Source of the DNA: an uncultured Christensenellaceae bacterium
Lineage (GTDB): Bacteria; Bacillota; Clostridia; Christensenellales; UBA3700
DNA: 64,000 nt
Direction of reading: 5' to 3'
NCBI GenBank assembly: GCA_944383895.1
Contig: CALWRH010000007.1
Coordinates: forward strand, 62,001 to 126,000
This document shows positions 50,473-58,836 of this stretch, piece by piece (within the stretch, counting starts at the first letter, position 1; each line of letters starts with the position of its first letter). The translations under genes were made by a program, and so were the position numbers. The notes under the pieces are model-generated. The model was not told where the DNA came from, ran no database searches, and saw nothing but the letters and a program-made list of their open reading frames with translations.

Positions 50473-52773
50473 TCAGGACTGTTTCTGCTCTACTTTCTTG
50501 CTATAATCCTTTTTCAAAGACTTATTCTGCAGACGTCTGATACTGCGCTTTTCGAGTTTCTGATTGCCCGTACATATTATCAAAAGCGCAGGCAGCAGCA
50601 ACATTACGAGTATGCCGCTTATTATAGATCCTCTCGCTATCATGAGCGTGATCTCGCTGACTATTATGTTGGTCGTTATCAGCGATACCGACAGACAGCA
50701 GCCTGCAAGTATTGCGACAGAAGTCATAATGGATACGCCGCTTTCGGTAAGTGCGGTATAAGCCGCTTCTCTCGCGGAGCGCAATCCGAGATAATTCTGA
50801 TACTTGACCGTGTACAATATTGCATAGTCGACCGTCGCGCCGAGCTGTATGGAGCTGAGTATGATATACGCCATAAAGTTGACGCTCTGTCCGAAGATAT
50901 AGCTTATCGACAGGTTGACGAATATACCGAATTCTATTACGAGCACGACTATCGTCGACATCTTTATCGACCTTAGCGTGAACAACAGTATCACAAATAT
51001 TATCGCAACGGATACGATAGACACTACCATAAAGTCGGTAGGCGTGATATCCTGCAGATCGCTTACCGCCTGCGTCATGCCGGTGATATAATAATCTCCT
51101 TGTCCGAACTCATCGTCGAGAATAGCTCTGATCTCTTTGAGCGCCTTCAGACCTTCTTCAGATTCAGGATCCGCATCGAGCATGACGGAGTACATGGTAT
51201 ATCCGTTGTTCAAAAATCCCGTGATCATGGACAGATCGAGATTAAAGCCCGAGTTTTGCATGAGCTTTGCCATTTCTTCGTCGTTTACGAGATCGACGAT
51301 GCCCTCTGCGCTTTCTTCAGGCAACATCGAGAACAATCCCATAACGGCATTTACGTCATCGCGGGCTTTTATCTTTTCGAGGAATTCGTACTGGTCCTTT
51401 ACGTTGCTCTCTCCGTCTATTTCCTCAGTCTTTGCGGGTACGATTATAACGAGAGAGTTGCTGAGCGCGTCGACCTTTTCCGCTATCGCAGTCGGATTGG
51501 GATCTTCTTCTACGAATTTGATATAGGTAAGCTCTACCATATTCTGCATTATGATAACGGGAATAAGCAGAACGAGCGCGATCGTTACTATCGTCTTTCT
51601 GTGCGTAACCGCATGCGACGCGATGTTTTTGAATTTAGGAACGATGATCCTGTGCTGAGTCTTGCGCGCTATCTTCTTGGTAAGGAGCGTAAGACACGGC
51701 TGCAGCAAAATGACCGTTACAAGGCTGAGCGCAACGCCTTTCGCAAGAACGATACCGAGGTCCTCGCCTATCTTGAATCTCATAGCAAACAGCGCGAGAA
51801 AACCGCCTACCGTAGTCAATGCGGATGCGGATATCGTGGAGAAGGTCTTGGGTATTGCCCTTTCCATCGCAAGATTGTCGTCCAAGGTCTTCTTCTGTTC
51901 CTCTGCAAACGAGTGCATAAGGAATATCGCATAGTCCATACTGAGCGCAAGCTGCAGTATCGAAGATGCGGCATAAGTAACTACCGAAACGCTCGGAAGT
52001 ATCAGGTTTGTGCCCATATTAACGACGATCGAAACGCCGAGCGTCACCATAAACACTATAGGATCGATTATCGAATTGGTAGTAAGAAGAAGTATGATAA
52101 ACATTACGAACACGGCGACGAAAGCGTACTTGCCTATCTCGCCGATCGTACTGTCGAAAATTTCACGGGTAATCTGAGTGCTGCCGCCCATAGCGTACTC
52201 GAAACCTTTTGCGTCAAGCTCGTCTTCGATATAAGACAGCAGATCCATAGCCTCGTTTGAAGAGCTGGGCACGTTGAGCTGGAGCATCAGAAGATACGTT
52301 TCGTCATCGGGATGGAACATGCCTACGATGTCGGGGTTTGTAGACATCTGTTCAGTCATTTCTTTAAGGTCCGCGACCGTCAGATCGTATTTTTCGAGTA
52401 TCGCGTTGATCAGACCTTCAATAACAGGATCTTCCGTCATAGACCAATCTATGTCCTGCATGCTTTTCAAAAGTCCGTACCATATGATACCGCCTTTTTT
52501 AGTACCGCCCTTTTTCTCGATCTTCTCTACGAGCTCCTGCATCTCCTCGTAAGTCGCACCCTGTACGCCTATGATTGCGTCGCCCTGCATATCGAAATTC
52601 TCTTTCATGAAATTCATGCCTGTTGTCATATCGACGTCTTCAGGCAGATAAGAAAGGATGTCGGAGTTGACGTTGACATAAGTCATCGCAAAAAGTGACG
52701 CAATGGTCAGAAGCAACATTACGCCGAGAAGGATCAATCTGTATTTTACGACAAACTTAGCAAAGCGTTTCAT
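50473..52773 (-). CDS. MMPL/RND-family membrane protein
   Basis: A 766-residue RND-superfamily protein. It has 12 transmembrane segments in two repeats, with large outside loops (about 35-200 and 410-540). Helix 4-type segments ALSMDYAIFLMHSF and LGATVDYAILYTVKY hold the proton-relay Asp residues, as in MMPL lipid exporters. The cargo is probably a lipid or hydrophobic molecule. The start is firm from the family-like opening MKRFAKFVVKYR, but no Shine-Dalgarno precedes it and the promoter's predicted start site falls on the ATG. Confidence 0.92.
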   Translation of the reverse strand: MKRFAKFVVKYRLILLGVMLLLTIASLFAMTYVNVNSDILSYLPEDVDMTTGMNFMKENFDMQGDAIIGVQGATYEEMQELVEKIEKKGGTKKGGIIWYGLLKSMQDIDWSMTEDPVIEGLINAILEKYDLTVADLKEMTEQMSTNPDIVGMFHPDDETYLLMLQLNVPSSSNEAMDLLSYIEDELDAKGFEYAMGGSTQITREIFDSTIGEIGKYAFVAVFVMFIILLLTTNSIIDPIVFMVTLGVSIVVNMGTNLILPSVSVVTYAASSILQLALSMDYAIFLMHSFAEEQKKTLDDNLAMERAIPKTFSTISASALTTVGGFLALFAMRFKIGEDLGIVLAKGVALSLVTVILLQPCLTLLTKKIARKTQHRIIVPKFKNIASHAVTHRKTIVTIALVLLIPVIIMQNMVELTYIKFVEEDPNPTAIAEKVDALSNSLVIIVPAKTEEIDGESNVKDQYEFLEKIKARDDVNAVMGLFSMLPEESAEGIVDLVNDEEMAKLMQNSGFNLDLSMITGFLNNGYTMYSVMLDADPESEEGLKALKEIRAILDDEFGQGDYYITGMTQAVSDLQDITPTDFMVVSIVSVAIIFVILLFTLRSIKMSTIVVLVIEFGIFVNLSISYIFGQSVNFMAYIILSSIQLGATVDYAILYTVKYQNYLGLRSAREAAYTALTESGVSIMTSVAILAGCCLSVSLITTNIIVSEITLMIARGSIISGILVMLLLPALLIICTGNQKLEKRSIRRLQNKSLKKDYSKKVEQKQS

Positions 52774-52779
52774 ACTCTA

Positions 52780-52808
52780 AATATATTACATAAATGATTT
52801 TTTGTAAA
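52780..52808 (-). promoter_or_regulatory. Promoter of the MMPL gene, possibly giving a leaderless mRNA
   Basis: On the minus strand, TTTACA (plus 52803-52808), 17 bases, TATATT (plus 52780-52785). The ATG begins six bases after the -10 box, where transcription would normally start. Confidence 0.6.
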
Positions 52809-52911
52809 TTGCCTATGGGCAAATATCGGGGGTTTTTACAAACAATTTACCAAACTCAGAATCGGTTGTAAAATGTGCGTAAAATAAAGGTATATCATAT
52901 TGAATACATAT

Positions 52912-52945
52912 AAAAAAACGTCCGCCCCTGAACGGGACGGACGGT
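52912..52945 (-). terminator. Terminator of pckG
   Basis: CGTCCG-CCC with GGG-A-CGGACG (52919-52943) and, on the minus strand, a following T run. Confidence 0.85.
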
Positions 52946-52989
52946 TGTTTTTATGGCGATATCTCTTTCCTAACCGCGGGAAAAAGGTA

Positions 52990-54768
52990 TTACTTGTTGA
53001 GTTTGCTCTCGAGCTCTTCAGCCTGCTTAGCAAGCTCTTTGGGCAGCTTGTCGCCGAACTTAGCATAGAACTCTTTAATGCCTTCGACTTCTTTCTTCCA
53101 ATTGTCTTTATCGATAGCAAGCAGACCTTTAACGGTATCAACGCTCATATCAAGACCTTCGATGTTGATATCTTCAGCCTTCGGAACGTAACCGATAGCG
53201 GTTTCATCTGCATCGACTTCGCCTGCGATTCTCTTGAGCATCCAATCGAGGACTCTCATGTTGTCGCCGAAGCCCGGCCAGATGAAGTGACCTTCGTCAT
53301 CGGTTCTGAACCAGTTGACGTTGAAGAACTTGGGCTGTTTGTCCTTGTCTACGCTCTTGCCCATGTCGAGCCAGTGCTGCCAATAGTCGCCCATATTGTA
53401 ACCGCAGAACGGGAGCATTGCCATAGGATCGCGTCTTACAACGCCTACAGCGCCTGCTGCAGCAGCGGTGGTTTCGCTTGCCATGATAGAACCGACGAAT
53501 ACGCCGTTTTCCCAATCTTTAGCCTGGTAAACGAGCGGAGCGGTCTTAGCGCGTCTGCCGCCGAAGATGAACGCGCTGAGCGGAACGCCGTTGCCGTTTT
53601 CGAATTCGGGGCTGATGCAGGGGCAGTTGACCGCGGGAGCGGTAAATCTGCTGTTCGGATGAGCACCCTTTTCGGTAGAAGTCTTGCCGTTCCAGGGGTT
53701 GCCTTTCCAGTCGATAGCGTGCTCGGGCGGATTCTTGTCGAGGCCTTCCCACCATACCGTGTTGTTCTCGAGATTGTGGCAAACGTTGGTGAAGATGGTG
53801 TTCTTTCTAGTTGCCGCAAGAGCGTTGGGGTTGGATTTAGCATTGGTGCCGGGAGCTACGCCGAAGAAACCGTTTTCGGGGTTGATAGCGTAAAGTCTGC
53901 CGTCCTTACCCTTTCTGATCCAAGCGATATCGTCGCCTACGCAGAATACTTTGTAACCGTTCTTTCTGTATCCCTCAGGCGGAATAAGCATAGCGAGGTT
54001 GGTCTTGCCGCAAGCGGACGGGAACGCAGCTGCCATGTAGACGGTTTCCTTGTTGGGTTTCTCGATACCGAGGATGAGCATGTGCTCAGCCATCCAGTTC
54101 TCGTTCTTACCCTGATAGGAAGCTATACGAAGAGCAAAGCACTTCTTTCCGAGAAGAACGTTGCCGCCGTATGCGCTGTTGACGGAGATGATCGCGTTGT
54201 CCTCGGGGAACTGGCAGATATATCTCTTTTCGGGATCGACGTCGCATTTAGCGTGAGTGCCTCTGACGAAGTCGTTGCTGTCGCCGAGAGCGTCAAGAAC
54301 GTTCTTGCCTACGCGGGTCATTATTCTCATATTGAGAACGACGTAAATGCTGTCGGTGATCTCTATACCGATCTTGGAGAGCGCGCCGCCTACAGGACCC
54401 ATGGAGAACGGGATAACGTACATCGTTCTGCCCTTGTATGCACCGTCGAGGATGCCGTAAAGCGTAGCGTATGCCTCTTCGGGTTTCCACCAGTTGTTGG
54501 TCGGGCCGCAGTCCTCTTTGGTACGGGAGCAGATAAAGGTTCTGTTCTCTACGCGGGCAACGTCGTTTTCCTTGGTACGGTGCAAAAGGCAACCGGGAAG
54601 AAGTTCTTCGTTGAGTTTGATCATCTCGCCGGTAGCGATAGCTTCAGCAGTCAGCTTGTCGTAAAGTTCCTGAGAACCGTCGATCCAAACGACTTTGTCA
54701 GGCTGGCAACGTTTCTGAGTTTCTTCGACAAATGCAAGCACTTGCTTATTAGAAGTCAAATCTGTCAT
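52990..54768 (-). CDS. pckG: Phosphoenolpyruvate carboxykinase (GTP)
   Basis: A 592-residue enzyme interconverting oxaloacetate + GTP and PEP + GDP + CO2, at the node of gluconeogenesis and, in many anaerobes, fermentative CO2 fixation. The P-loop FPSACGKTNLAML with the reactive cysteine, and the GDDIAWI metal motif, define the GTP-dependent class. Length is normal. The codon use (strong preference for few codons) suggests high expression. Single gene. Confidence 0.97.
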   Translation of the reverse strand: MTDLTSNKQVLAFVEETQKRCQPDKVVWIDGSQELYDKLTAEAIATGEMIKLNEELLPGCLLHRTKENDVARVENRTFICSRTKEDCGPTNNWWKPEEAYATLYGILDGAYKGRTMYVIPFSMGPVGGALSKIGIEITDSIYVVLNMRIMTRVGKNVLDALGDSNDFVRGTHAKCDVDPEKRYICQFPEDNAIISVNSAYGGNVLLGKKCFALRIASYQGKNENWMAEHMLILGIEKPNKETVYMAAAFPSACGKTNLAMLIPPEGYRKNGYKVFCVGDDIAWIRKGKDGRLYAINPENGFFGVAPGTNAKSNPNALAATRKNTIFTNVCHNLENNTVWWEGLDKNPPEHAIDWKGNPWNGKTSTEKGAHPNSRFTAPAVNCPCISPEFENGNGVPLSAFIFGGRRAKTAPLVYQAKDWENGVFVGSIMASETTAAAAGAVGVVRRDPMAMLPFCGYNMGDYWQHWLDMGKSVDKDKQPKFFNVNWFRTDDEGHFIWPGFGDNMRVLDWMLKRIAGEVDADETAIGYVPKAEDINIEGLDMSVDTVKGLLAIDKDNWKKEVEGIKEFYAKFGDKLPKELAKQAEELESKLNK

Positions 54769-54843
54769 ATATGATTCTCCTTATAAAATATATTTCATAA
54801 TAATTTGCATGCAGCGTTTTAACGCTCTTCCGCAATTGTTAAT

Positions 54844-54872
54844 ATTATATCAAACCTTACGGTATTTGGCAA
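54844..54872 (-). promoter_or_regulatory. Promoter of pckG
   Basis: On the minus strand, TTGCCA (plus 54867-54872), 17 bases, TATAAT (plus 54844-54849). Confidence 0.8.
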
Positions 54873-55027
54873 ACAAAATACTTATTTTTTTATCAAACGT
54901 TGAACCTTCGGACCCTGAGCCGCGTCTTTAACGTCCGAATATTCTCGCGCCGTGATATTATGTGTAATTAATATACAATATAAGCGAATAATAAAATGCA
55001 AAAAACGGCGCAGATACAGGCATATCG

Positions 55028-55056
55028 TTGAAAAAAATGCAAAATCATGGTAAAAT
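55028..55056 (+). promoter_or_regulatory. Promoter of the HtrA-like lipoprotein gene
   Basis: TTGAAA (55028-55033), 17 bases, TAAAAT (55051-55056). Confidence 0.7.
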
Positions 55057-55122
55057 TATACAGATTTTAAGATTCGTTTCATAGACAAAGCATATACTCT
55101 TCTACGAAATACGGAGGTAATT

Positions 55123-56397
55123 ATGAAATCCCGCAAAAGAATCGTTACATTTATATGCGTACTTCTCATAACAGCTCTCACGGCGGTTCTGCTGTGCTCG
55201 TGCATACAGATGACCTCTTCTGATTCGGCATACGACATAGCGGTCAAAAACGGCTTTGAAGGAACGGAAAAGGAGTGGCTCGAGAGCCTGAAAGGAGAAG
55301 ACGGCAAAGACGGTACCGACGGTACCGACGGCAAAGACGGCTATACTCTTCAGGATCTTATAGACAGTTATCTCGAAAACAATCCCGGCTCCACGGTCGA
55401 CGACTTCTATGCCTCTCTCGGCATAGACGTAACGCCGAGTATCACTGATGTGGTACAGGACGCGCTCAAAAGTTCGGTCGGCATAATATGCAACGACGCA
55501 AAAGTTTCGGGCTCCGGCGTAATTTACAAGATCAACGACGACACGGCTTACATCATAACTAACTATCACGTCGTATACAACACGAAAACGAGGCGTTACA
55601 GCGAAGATATCGATATATATCTTTACAACAGACTTCTCGAAGACGACATGATAAGCGCGACCGTTGTCGGCGCGTCCAAAAACAACGATATCGCCGTTCT
55701 CAAAGTAACTTCTGAAACTTTCAAAGAAGACATCGTTCAGGCAGTGACGGTAAACACGTCGGATCCCGTTGCGGGACAGGCAACTTTCGCGATAGGCTGC
55801 CCCGTCCTCTATACCTTCTCGGTAACCTCGGGTATCGTATCAGTAGAATCCGAATATATAACGACAAAATATTCTGACAACGTCAGAGTTTACCGTACCG
55901 ACGCGGCTCTCAACAGCGGCAACTCTGGCGGCGGCATGTTTAACGAGTACGGTGAGCTCATGGGTATTTCGGACGCTAAATCCTCAGACACCACCGACGA
56001 CAACGTATGTTATGCCATCCCCGCATCTCTCGCAATCGCAGTAGCAGATAACATTATAGAAAACGATGGTCAGAAATTTGTTCTCGGTATCACCATGCAG
56101 ATCAGCGACATGACGACTTACGAAGACGAGGACGGCATAATCCGCACCGTCTACACTTACGGTATAGAAAGCGTTAACGCAGGATCTGCCGCAGAAGGTA
56201 ATCTGCTCGCAGGCGACGTGCTCGTATCCATTTCGATCAACGGAGCGAATCCCGTAGCAATCGACTCTTCTTACAGGTCGCAGGAATATCTCATGACTGC
56301 GCGCCTCGGCGACACGGTAACCGTAAACGTGCTGAGAAACGGCGAAAGCGTCAGCGTCGACGTGATTGCAGACTCAAGTTACTTTACAGCGATCTGA
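55123..56397 (+). CDS. HtrA/trypsin-like serine protease lipoprotein with collagen-like linker
   Basis: A 424-residue protein. A lipoprotein signal (residues 1-26, Cys27 in LCSC) is followed by a helical segment (GFEGTEKEWLESLKG), a short collagen-like run of Gly-X-Y triplets (58-73), a trypsin fold with catalytic His149 (NYHVV), Asp189 (NNDIAVL) and Ser268 (NSGNSGGG), and a C-terminal PDZ domain (about 315-420). It probably cuts misfolded or specific proteins outside the membrane. Promoter and a weak terminator make it a single-gene unit. Confidence 0.92.
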   Translation: MKSRKRIVTFICVLLITALTAVLLCSCIQMTSSDSAYDIAVKNGFEGTEKEWLESLKGEDGKDGTDGTDGKDGYTLQDLIDSYLENNPGSTVDDFYASLGIDVTPSITDVVQDALKSSVGIICNDAKVSGSGVIYKINDDTAYIITNYHVVYNTKTRRYSEDIDIYLYNRLLEDDMISATVVGASKNNDIAVLKVTSETFKEDIVQAVTVNTSDPVAGQATFAIGCPVLYTFSVTSGIVSVESEYITTKYSDNVRVYRTDAALNSGNSGGGMFNEYGELMGISDAKSSDTTDDNVCYAIPASLAIAVADNIIENDGQKFVLGITMQISDMTTYEDEDGIIRTVYTYGIESVNAGSAAEGNLLAGDVLVSISINGANPVAIDSSYRSQEYLMTARLGDTVTVNVLRNGESVSVDVIADSSYFTAI

Positions 56398-56419
56398 TCA
56401 ACTTGCGATCAATAAGAAG

Positions 56420-56447
56420 AACGCGCTCCTTCAGGGTGCGTTATTCT
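56420..56447. terminator. Possible terminator between convergent protease and Crp/Fnr genes
   Basis: AACGCGCTC (56420-56428) and GGGTGCGTT (56434-56442) form a nine-base-pair stem with wobble pairs, then ATTCTTTC. The T run is broken. Confidence 0.5.
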
Positions 56448-56448
56448 T

Positions 56449-57099
56449 TCAACATACTTTTTTGAGTCTGATTTTTTTCTTGTTTATTTCAATTAGCCCG
56501 TCAGCCTGCATACGCGACAGCTCTCTCGTCATCGCGCTTCTGTCCGCGCTGACGTATGCCGCAAGCCTCGTTACAGACATCGGCAGCTCGAACTCGTCGC
56601 CGCAAGTGCGCGCGAGTATCCTGAAATAGCACATAAGCTTATCTCTCGTAGAACGCTTTGAAAGTATCTCTATCCTCTGACTCAGCGACAACGTCTTTTT
56701 CGCTATAAGCCCGAACATGTTCTGCACAAGTCTGCTGTGGTGCTCGCATGCCTTTTCGCAGCGTTTTGTGATCTGAGAATATTTTATGAACATGACTTCG
56801 CAGTCGCTCTCGGCAATGACTTTTACGCTGTCGCCCGCCGCGTTGGAAAAAGCAAGCACCTCGCCGAAAATGTCCCCTTCGGCAAAAATTTCCATTACAG
56901 ATACTTCACCGTTCTCGTCCGTGCGTATCATCGTCGCTCCGCCTTTCAGCATAACGCCGACTTCGTCGCCGCTTTCCGGATAGTCGTAAACGGTCGCGCC
57001 TGCCCTGAACGTCCTGAACACCGCACCGAAACAGGACATCATGCAATTGACCTCGCTGCCCTTTATTCCTTCAAACAGATCTATTTTAGAAAAATCCAT
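56449..57099 (-). CDS. Crp/Fnr-family transcriptional regulator
   Basis: A 216-residue regulator: N-terminal cyclic-nucleotide-like sensor domain (VGVMLKGGATMIRTD, FAEGDIFGEVLAF) and C-terminal winged helix (MSVTRLAAYVSADRSAMTRELSRMQADGLIEI). Cysteines at 19 and 23 (NCMMSC) lie near the N-terminus, but a full Fnr cluster set is not evident. The ATG at 57097-57099 has GAGG six bases upstream. A perfect palindrome lies 15 bases upstream of the start and is shared with the divergent operon, so it probably regulates both itself and that operon. Confidence 0.9.
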   Translation of the reverse strand: MDFSKIDLFEGIKGSEVNCMMSCFGAVFRTFRAGATVYDYPESGDEVGVMLKGGATMIRTDENGEVSVMEIFAEGDIFGEVLAFSNAAGDSVKVIAESDCEVMFIKYSQITKRCEKACEHHSRLVQNMFGLIAKKTLSLSQRIEILSKRSTRDKLMCYFRILARTCGDEFELPMSVTRLAAYVSADRSAMTRELSRMQADGLIEINKKKIRLKKVC

Positions 57100-57113
57100 A
57101 AATTTCCTCAAAA

Positions 57114-57129
57114 TGTTGCAAATGCAACA
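57114..57129. promoter_or_regulatory. Palindromic operator, probable Crp/Fnr site
   Basis: TGTTGCA, two bases, TGCAACA: exact dyad symmetry with a size typical of Crp/Fnr dimer sites. Its centre (57121.5) is about 42 bases upstream of the start expected from a TATATT -10 box at 57152-57157, the spacing of class II activation of the rightward operon. It also covers the crp-like gene's 5' region. Confidence 0.65.
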
Positions 57130-57212
57130 ACCATTTATTCCAAAAATATGTTATATTATATTAGGTTAAAAGTAAAGCGATTTTACAACAATAAATTCGG
57201 GAGGATAAAACA

Positions 57213-57479
57213 ATGGTAAAAGTAAACGTAAACGGCGGCAATCTCGATCAGAAGGAAATTGACGCATACATCGATTACGGCAAAAAGAAATACCCTGACA
57301 AGAACATAACCGAAATGGACGTTACGGTAGACGGCGACTACGTCGACCTCAAATACACCTTCAGTACGGTGCCTTTTGAAAGAATACGCCGCATAACGGG
57401 TTATCTCGTCGGCACTCTCGACCGTTTCAACAACGCAAAGCGCGCCGAAGAACACGACCGCGTAAAGCACGGCATCTGA
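57213..57479 (+). CDS. Stand-alone protein resembling the glycyl-radical tail of anaerobic ribonucleotide reductase
   Basis: An 88-residue protein. Its C-terminal 30 residues (59-88: RRITGYL, then RFNNAKRAEE, then DRVKH) align with the end of NrdD, where RRxCGYL holds the glycyl radical and xNxGKxxEVxxRVKH follows. Gly63 would be the radical position. It has none of the NrdD zinc cysteines and no catalytic barrel. The first 55 residues are a small mixed fold. Such short proteins can be mislabelled as NrdD. It is co-transcribed with fprA, 37 bases apart. A spare-part role like that of GrcA is conceivable but is inference. Confidence 0.7.
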   Translation: MVKVNVNGGNLDQKEIDAYIDYGKKKYPDKNITEMDVTVDGDYVDLKYTFSTVPFERIRRITGYLVGTLDRFNNAKRAEEHDRVKHGI

Positions 57480-57516
57480 AAGAATAATCACAACTGTTTA
57501 AGAGGAGATTAAAATC

Positions 57517-58716
57517 ATGGCTGCATACAAGATAAGCGACAAAATTTACAGCGTAGGCGTGCAAAACCCCGACCTACGCGTTTTCGACATCGTTATGGCT
57601 ACCAAGTACGGCACGAGCTATAATTCGTATATCGTAAAAGGCAACGAAGTAGCTCTCATCGAGGCGTCGCACGCAGATTTTGAAGGCGTTTACGAGGCTA
57701 ACATCCGCGAAGTAGTAGATCCCGCTGAAATCAGATACGTTATTCTCAACCACACCGAGCCCGATCACAGCGGCGCGCTCAGAGATATTCTCAAGCTCTG
57801 CCCCAACGCAACCGTACTTGCGACCGCAGTCGCGCTCAACTATCTTAAGAACATCGTCAACGAGCCTTTCAACTCCCGTCCCGTAAAAGACGGAGAAGTG
57901 CTGGACCTCGGCGGCGTTACGCTCAACTTTACCGTATCGCCCCTTCTGCACTGGCCTGACAGCATGTTCACATACTGCCCCGAAGAAAAGACTCTCTTCA
58001 GCTGCGACGTATTCGGCTCTCATTACAGCAGCGAAAAGATGCTCGACAAGGACATCGACAACGTAGAAGGATACAAAGAGGCTTTCAAAGGCTATTACGA
58101 CGCAATCTTCGGACCTTTCAAGACCTTCGTAGTCGCAGGCATGGCAAAAATAGCGAAATATCCTTTCGAAACGGTATGCCCGAGTCACGGACCCGTGCTT
58201 ACTAAAGACGGACTTCTGCCCTACGTTCTCGACAGCTACCGCGCATGGAGCAAACCCGTCAAGAACGCAGTCAAAACCGTGCCCGTCTTCTACTGCTCCG
58301 CTTACGGCTGCACCGCTAAACTCGCTGCGGCGATCGTAGACGGCGTAAAAGAAGTTATACCTGACGCAGCCTGCGAAGCTTATGATCTTATCAAGAACGA
58401 TATGGCTGACATGCGCGCAAAGATAAATTCCTGCGACGCTTGCGCTATCGGCTCGCCCACCCTCAACTCGGACGCAGTACCTCCCGTGTGGGATCTGCTT
58501 GCAGGCGTTGACGCGATCAACAGCCGCAAAAAGCCCGTCGCGGTATTCGGCTCCTACGGTTGGAGCGGCGAGGCTGTACCCAATCTCATAGCAAGAGTAA
58601 GCGGTCTCAAAATGGCAGTGGTAGGCGAAGGTTTCAAAGTCTGCTTTGTCCCGACGGCAGAAGATCTCGCCGCTGCAAAAGAATACGGAAAGCAGCTCGC
58701 AAGCGCACTCAAGTAA
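57517..58716 (+). CDS. fprA: Flavodiiron protein FprA (O2/NO reductase)
   Basis: A 399-residue cytoplasmic enzyme that reduces O2 to water or NO to N2O, protecting anaerobes. The metallo-beta-lactamase-like domain has the diiron ligands in NHTEPDHSG (His79, Glu81, Asp83, His84), LLHWPDSM and SCDVFGSHY; the flavodoxin domain (about 255-399) starts FYCSAYGCTAKLAAA. No rubredoxin domain is fused. It is second in the operon and follows the NrdD-tail-like protein. Confidence 0.96.
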   Translation: MAAYKISDKIYSVGVQNPDLRVFDIVMATKYGTSYNSYIVKGNEVALIEASHADFEGVYEANIREVVDPAEIRYVILNHTEPDHSGALRDILKLCPNATVLATAVALNYLKNIVNEPFNSRPVKDGEVLDLGGVTLNFTVSPLLHWPDSMFTYCPEEKTLFSCDVFGSHYSSEKMLDKDIDNVEGYKEAFKGYYDAIFGPFKTFVVAGMAKIAKYPFETVCPSHGPVLTKDGLLPYVLDSYRAWSKPVKNAVKTVPVFYCSAYGCTAKLAAAIVDGVKEVIPDAACEAYDLIKNDMADMRAKINSCDACAIGSPTLNSDAVPPVWDLLAGVDAINSRKKPVAVFGSYGWSGEAVPNLIARVSGLKMAVVGEGFKVCFVPTAEDLAAAKEYGKQLASALK

Positions 58717-58770
58717 TTATAATAAAAGCCTTATATAAACACAGGTACAAAAAAACAACTCTCAACGCAA

Positions 58771-58805
58771 ACAAAAATCCGACCTTTTCAGGTCGGATTT
58801 GTTTT
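58771..58805. terminator. Bidirectional terminator between fprA and thrC
   Basis: AAATCCGACC (58775-58784), loop TTTTCA, GGTCGGATTT (58791-58800), with A and T runs outside. Confidence 0.88.
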
Positions 58806-58836
58806 TAATATCTTTACACAATCGATTGGTCAGACG

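Larger units (their letters stand above)
54769..55122. other. Divergent control region between pckG and the HtrA-like gene
   Basis: About 350 bases without a gene, AT-rich. It holds the pckG promoter (54844-54872) and the rightward promoter (55028-55056). Nothing else was recognised between them. Confidence 0.6.

Noticed and set aside
52900..54774. A 624-residue open frame opposite pckG
   Set aside because: Complement of a codon-biased housekeeping gene, without any family signature.
55300..55340. A CRISPR-like or microsatellite repeat in the protease gene
   Set aside because: The short GGTACCGAC repeat simply encodes collagen-like triplets within the frame; there are no spacers.
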